Source: Diphasiastrum complanatum (taxonomy: Eukaryota; Streptophyta; Lycopodiopsida; Lycopodiales; Lycopodiaceae). From it: a stretch of 64,000 nt of DNA. The DNA is taken from NCBI GenBank assembly GCA_029204225.1, contig CM055108.1:19536279-19600278 (forward strand). The letters are read 5' to 3'. How positions within the stretch are numbered: the stretch's first letter is position 1; each line of letters starts with the position of its first letter. A program made the translations under genes and the position numbers. Below the pieces are notes generated by a model that saw nothing but the letters and a program-made list of their open reading frames with translations, did no database searches and was not told the DNA's origin. Shown one piece after another: positions 62,345-64,000 of this stretch.

Positions 62345-62360
62345 ATGGACAAGCTATCAC
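60792..62360 (-). CDS. Ty3/Gypsy polyprotein fragment: RNase H end and complete integrase
   Basis: The frame is open for 522 codons. It starts in the C-terminal part of RNase H (LRHYLLHQKVTLFTKN; ERLIKWIISLQEFDYTLQ). Next is the integrase zinc finger (ECHDYACGGHFVGQLTRQKI, then YDTCQR) and the catalytic core with D in KWGIDFAGP, D in LISDRGTHF and E in PQANGQAESTNK. The C-terminal domain has QFRQGQLVLFYD and KLGPHWNGPYVI. The integrase looks complete and uninterrupted, so it may have been functional recently. The first 5-6 residues belong to the junction with the neighbouring Copia element, so the first methionine is not native. Confidence 0.9.
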   Translation of the reverse strand: MIACPSSPKLRHYLLHQKVTLFTKNTVVTLMMNKLEPPERLIKWIISLQEFDYTLQSKPPKLQGLNACICELGGATETDNEWETDHLRELLRVDVDTILEWYTILATYLSMLETPSSMTTLEKRKLRLQALNFALIGGTLYRRGVEGLYRRWVTPEEAKFILEECHDYACGGHFVGQLTRQKILRAGYWWPILFQDAHIHAKNYDTCQRVDKTDNRVRSLVPKHACLPFEKWGIDFAGPIHPASSSRKHYILVATDYFTKWAEARAMAKDNAKETAWFLQEQVIGRFGTPKELISDRGTHFLNKTIKAFTDQLTIKHQKSTPYHPQANGQAESTNKQLVGILRKTISDRQRDWDKKLYSALWAYNGTYKTSTNHMPFFLVYGQECVLPIEIELPSLQFAMKHNLGEKESIQHRLDALQDLDEHRIAALNHQETHKRRIKEIHDRNMHDYQFRQGQLVLFYDETHELMPQKLGPHWNGPYVIVKLYENKTVKLAELNGETFKHQTNINKIKAYHCTVCYTLSC

Positions 62361-64000
62361 TCGATCATGATGATGGCAAAGTTCTATTTGCCAAGCACAA
62401 AGAGAGGAGTAAGAAGCAACACCATCACTTCTCTAATGAAAAAGCTAAAGACCAAGATGGAGAGGAGGAGGATACCTCTCATGCTTCTACTTCAAATCTC
62501 AAGAAGAAGAAGATCAAGTGCTTTTATTGTGGCAAGAAAGGCCATTATGCCACCAATTGCTTCAAAAAGAAGAATCAACTCAATCAAGCCAACATCACCA
62601 ATGAGAAAGAAGACTATATTGCAAGTGATGGAGAAGGCTCTCTTATGGCATCAAGCTTCTCCTCTTCCACCTTCAACAAGGATGACTCATGGTATATTGA
62701 TAGTGGAGCATCTTCACATATGTGTGGCTCCAAGCACTCTTTTTCATCTATTATGCCTTATGATGGAGTCAAGAAGACCATATACATTGCAAGTAAGCAT
62801 GAGTGCAATATTGAAGGAGTAGGGATTATTCCCTTGAAGCTTGCATCCTCCAAAGATCTCTTTCTCAACAATGTTCTTTTTGTCCCAAAGCTTACAAAGA
62901 ACATCTTAAGTGTTGGCCAACTTCTTGATAGTGGCTTTGATGTCAATTTCAATATTGACAATTGTGTGATCAAGAAGGATGGTGAGATCCTTGCATATGG
63001 ATCAAGATTTGAAGGCATCTACAAATTGGATCCAAGTGAGAGTGCAAACTCTCTTGATGTTTCTTATATGTCCAATATTTCAAAGGAGGATGATCACACA
63101 AGATGCACATATCTTCTCTCTTCAATTATTATGGTGTATGATTATTCCTTATTATTCAAAGCATATGTTGAGAAGAAATTCTCATTGAAGATCAAAGCTT
63201 TGAGGAGTATTGGAGATATTGAAGGAATAGCACCATATGAAGTTTTATTCAAGATGAAGCCTAAGGTTGATCACCTTAGTGAACTTGGTAGTGCTTGCTT
63301 TGCACATATTCCCTTGGAAACAAGAAGGAAGGATGATCTAAGCTCATGGATCATGATTGGATTCTCATCCATCAAGGAGGCCTTTAGTGTCTTTACACTC
63401 TCTATTTCAAAAGTGTGTGTGAATAGAGATGTCACATTGCATGAAGATTCAATCTTGGAAGTGGCCGAGATCAAGGCTTCTCAAGAAGCATCACAAGTTA
63501 TCTTTTTTGAAGGTATTCAAGTTATGATGGGGCCAATGTGTGAGGAGGAGTTTTTTCTTCATATGATTTCAAGAAGATCTTCAAGATGCATGGCCGAGTC
63601 TTTATGGCTCACCTTACATGACAAAGAGGGGCATCTTTCATGTTGTATCTACTACAACACATTCATATATGCTTCTCTTCCTTTGCTTAAAATGCTATCA
63701 TGCTTCATTGAATTTTTTGGATCTCAAAGTTCAAGAAAAGCTATACTAGTTTTGTATGATGCTTATGGTATGGACATGTTTCTTGTCATTATTGACTTAG
63801 ATGTGTTTCCAATACTTTTTGAAAGCAAGATATTGTATTGTCAAAAGTATGCTCTTGGTTCTAGTAAGAACAAGATTGAGCTTGGTACTCACTTTTTTGA
63901 AAATCATGTTTTCACATGTTTTGAGGCAAATTGTAAATTCCTCTTGAGATTAAGTGAAGCATCCAAAGTGCACACTTACATCCTTGAGAGAGTAACTAGC
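62345..64000 (+). CDS. Copia-derived open reading frame, at least 552 codons, runs off the right edge
   Basis: Reading from ATG 62345 gives 552 codons with no stop up to the window end. The order is basic gag tail, CCHC knuckle (C59, C62, H67, C72 in CFYCGKKGHYATNC), aspartic protease (DSWYIDSGASSHM, D119-S-G) and NILSVGQLLDSGFDV. The integrase is reduced: no HHCC finger is found. KIKALRS (from residue 282) is followed after about 8 residues by APYEVLF (296-302), where intact relatives have about 85, so the second Asp and the Glu are gone. The linker (CVNRDVTLHED) survives. I see no RT YVDD up to the edge, but SSKNKIELGTHFF resembles the RNase H end. The ATG sits at the junction with Gypsy DNA and may not be the native start. 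It is either a recent deletion derivative or a frame-maintained non-autonomous element. Confidence 0.7.
   Translation, partial: MDKLSLDHDDGKVLFAKHKERSKKQHHHFSNEKAKDQDGEEEDTSHASTSNLKKKKIKCFYCGKKGHYATNCFKKKNQLNQANITNEKEDYIASDGEGSLMASSFSSSTFNKDDSWYIDSGASSHMCGSKHSFSSIMPYDGVKKTIYIASKHECNIEGVGIIPLKLASSKDLFLNNVLFVPKLTKNILSVGQLLDSGFDVNFNIDNCVIKKDGEILAYGSRFEGIYKLDPSESANSLDVSYMSNISKEDDHTRCTYLLSSIIMVYDYSLLFKAYVEKKFSLKIKALRSIGDIEGIAPYEVLFKMKPKVDHLSELGSACFAHIPLETRRKDDLSSWIMIGFSSIKEAFSVFTLSISKVCVNRDVTLHEDSILEVAEIKASQEASQVIFFEGIQVMMGPMCEEEFFLHMISRRSSRCMAESLWLTLHDKEGHLSCCIYYNTFIYASLPLLKMLSCFIEFFGSQSSRKAILVLYDAYGMDMFLVIIDLDVFPILFESKILYCQKYALGSSKNKIELGTHFFENHVFTCFEANCKFLLRLSEASKVHTYILERVTS

Noticed and set aside
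62367-62822. 151-codon plus-strand frame near the right end
   Set aside because: It is out of frame with the gag/protease motifs, which are encoded by the 62345-64000 frame.

Overview
The window is nuclear DNA of a land plant. Two intron-containing genes of plant families lie in a background made almost entirely of broken LTR retrotransposons, one LINE remnant, tandem repeats and long (CT)n microsatellites. The genes are an ECT-type YTH-domain m6A reader and a small ALBA-family nucleic-acid-binding protein, both on the + strand, with canonical GT-AG introns up to 2.3 kb. Long introns and dense Copia/Gypsy debris suggest a large-genome plant; a fern or other non-flowering plant is possible, but nothing here fixes the species.

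Layout. 1-5.4 kb: leader, one intact 1317-codon Ty1/Copia gag-pol frame and its 3' LTR; the 5' LTR lies left of the window. 5.4-10.3 kb: a decayed Ty3/Gypsy start (primer-binding site, hairpin leader, gag with two TAG codons), then unrecognised DNA and a minus-strand primer-binding site. 10.4-19.2 kb: nested, deleted Copia copies on both strands, with duplicated segments and CT arrays. 19.2-25.9 kb: the end of a Gypsy integrase, two related 24-26 bp minisatellites and a broken 2.5-kb coding region that I cannot assign. 25.9-27.8 kb: repeats shared with 14.9 kb and a 78-bp tandem repeat upstream of the ECT gene. 27.99-36.8 kb: the ECT gene, with a probable hAT-type element in intron 2. 38.6-40.3 kb: a retroelement start and a diverged satellite of about 108 bp. 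41.1-43.1 kb: a minus-strand Copia 3' half. 45.99-49.66 kb: the ALBA gene. 52.2-56.1 kb: minus-strand LTR pieces and a 5'-truncated LINE carrying a restriction-like endonuclease. 60.2-62.34 kb: minus-strand Gypsy RNase H/integrase followed by an additional RNase H. 62.345-64.0 kb: a Copia-derived frame that stays open to the right edge although its integrase core is deleted.

The two genes have no obvious operational link beyond both encoding RNA-binding proteins: one reads m6A marks on mRNA, the other binds RNA or DNA non-specifically. The retroelement genes share the usual gag/protease/integrase/RT/RNase H division of labour, but only the first Copia element keeps all of it. The points most worth checking are the open but catalytically deleted Copia frame at the right edge, the apparently shortened C-terminus of the ECT gene, the RNase H placed after an integrase, the LINE endonuclease fragment, and the two minisatellites in front of an unassigned coding region.
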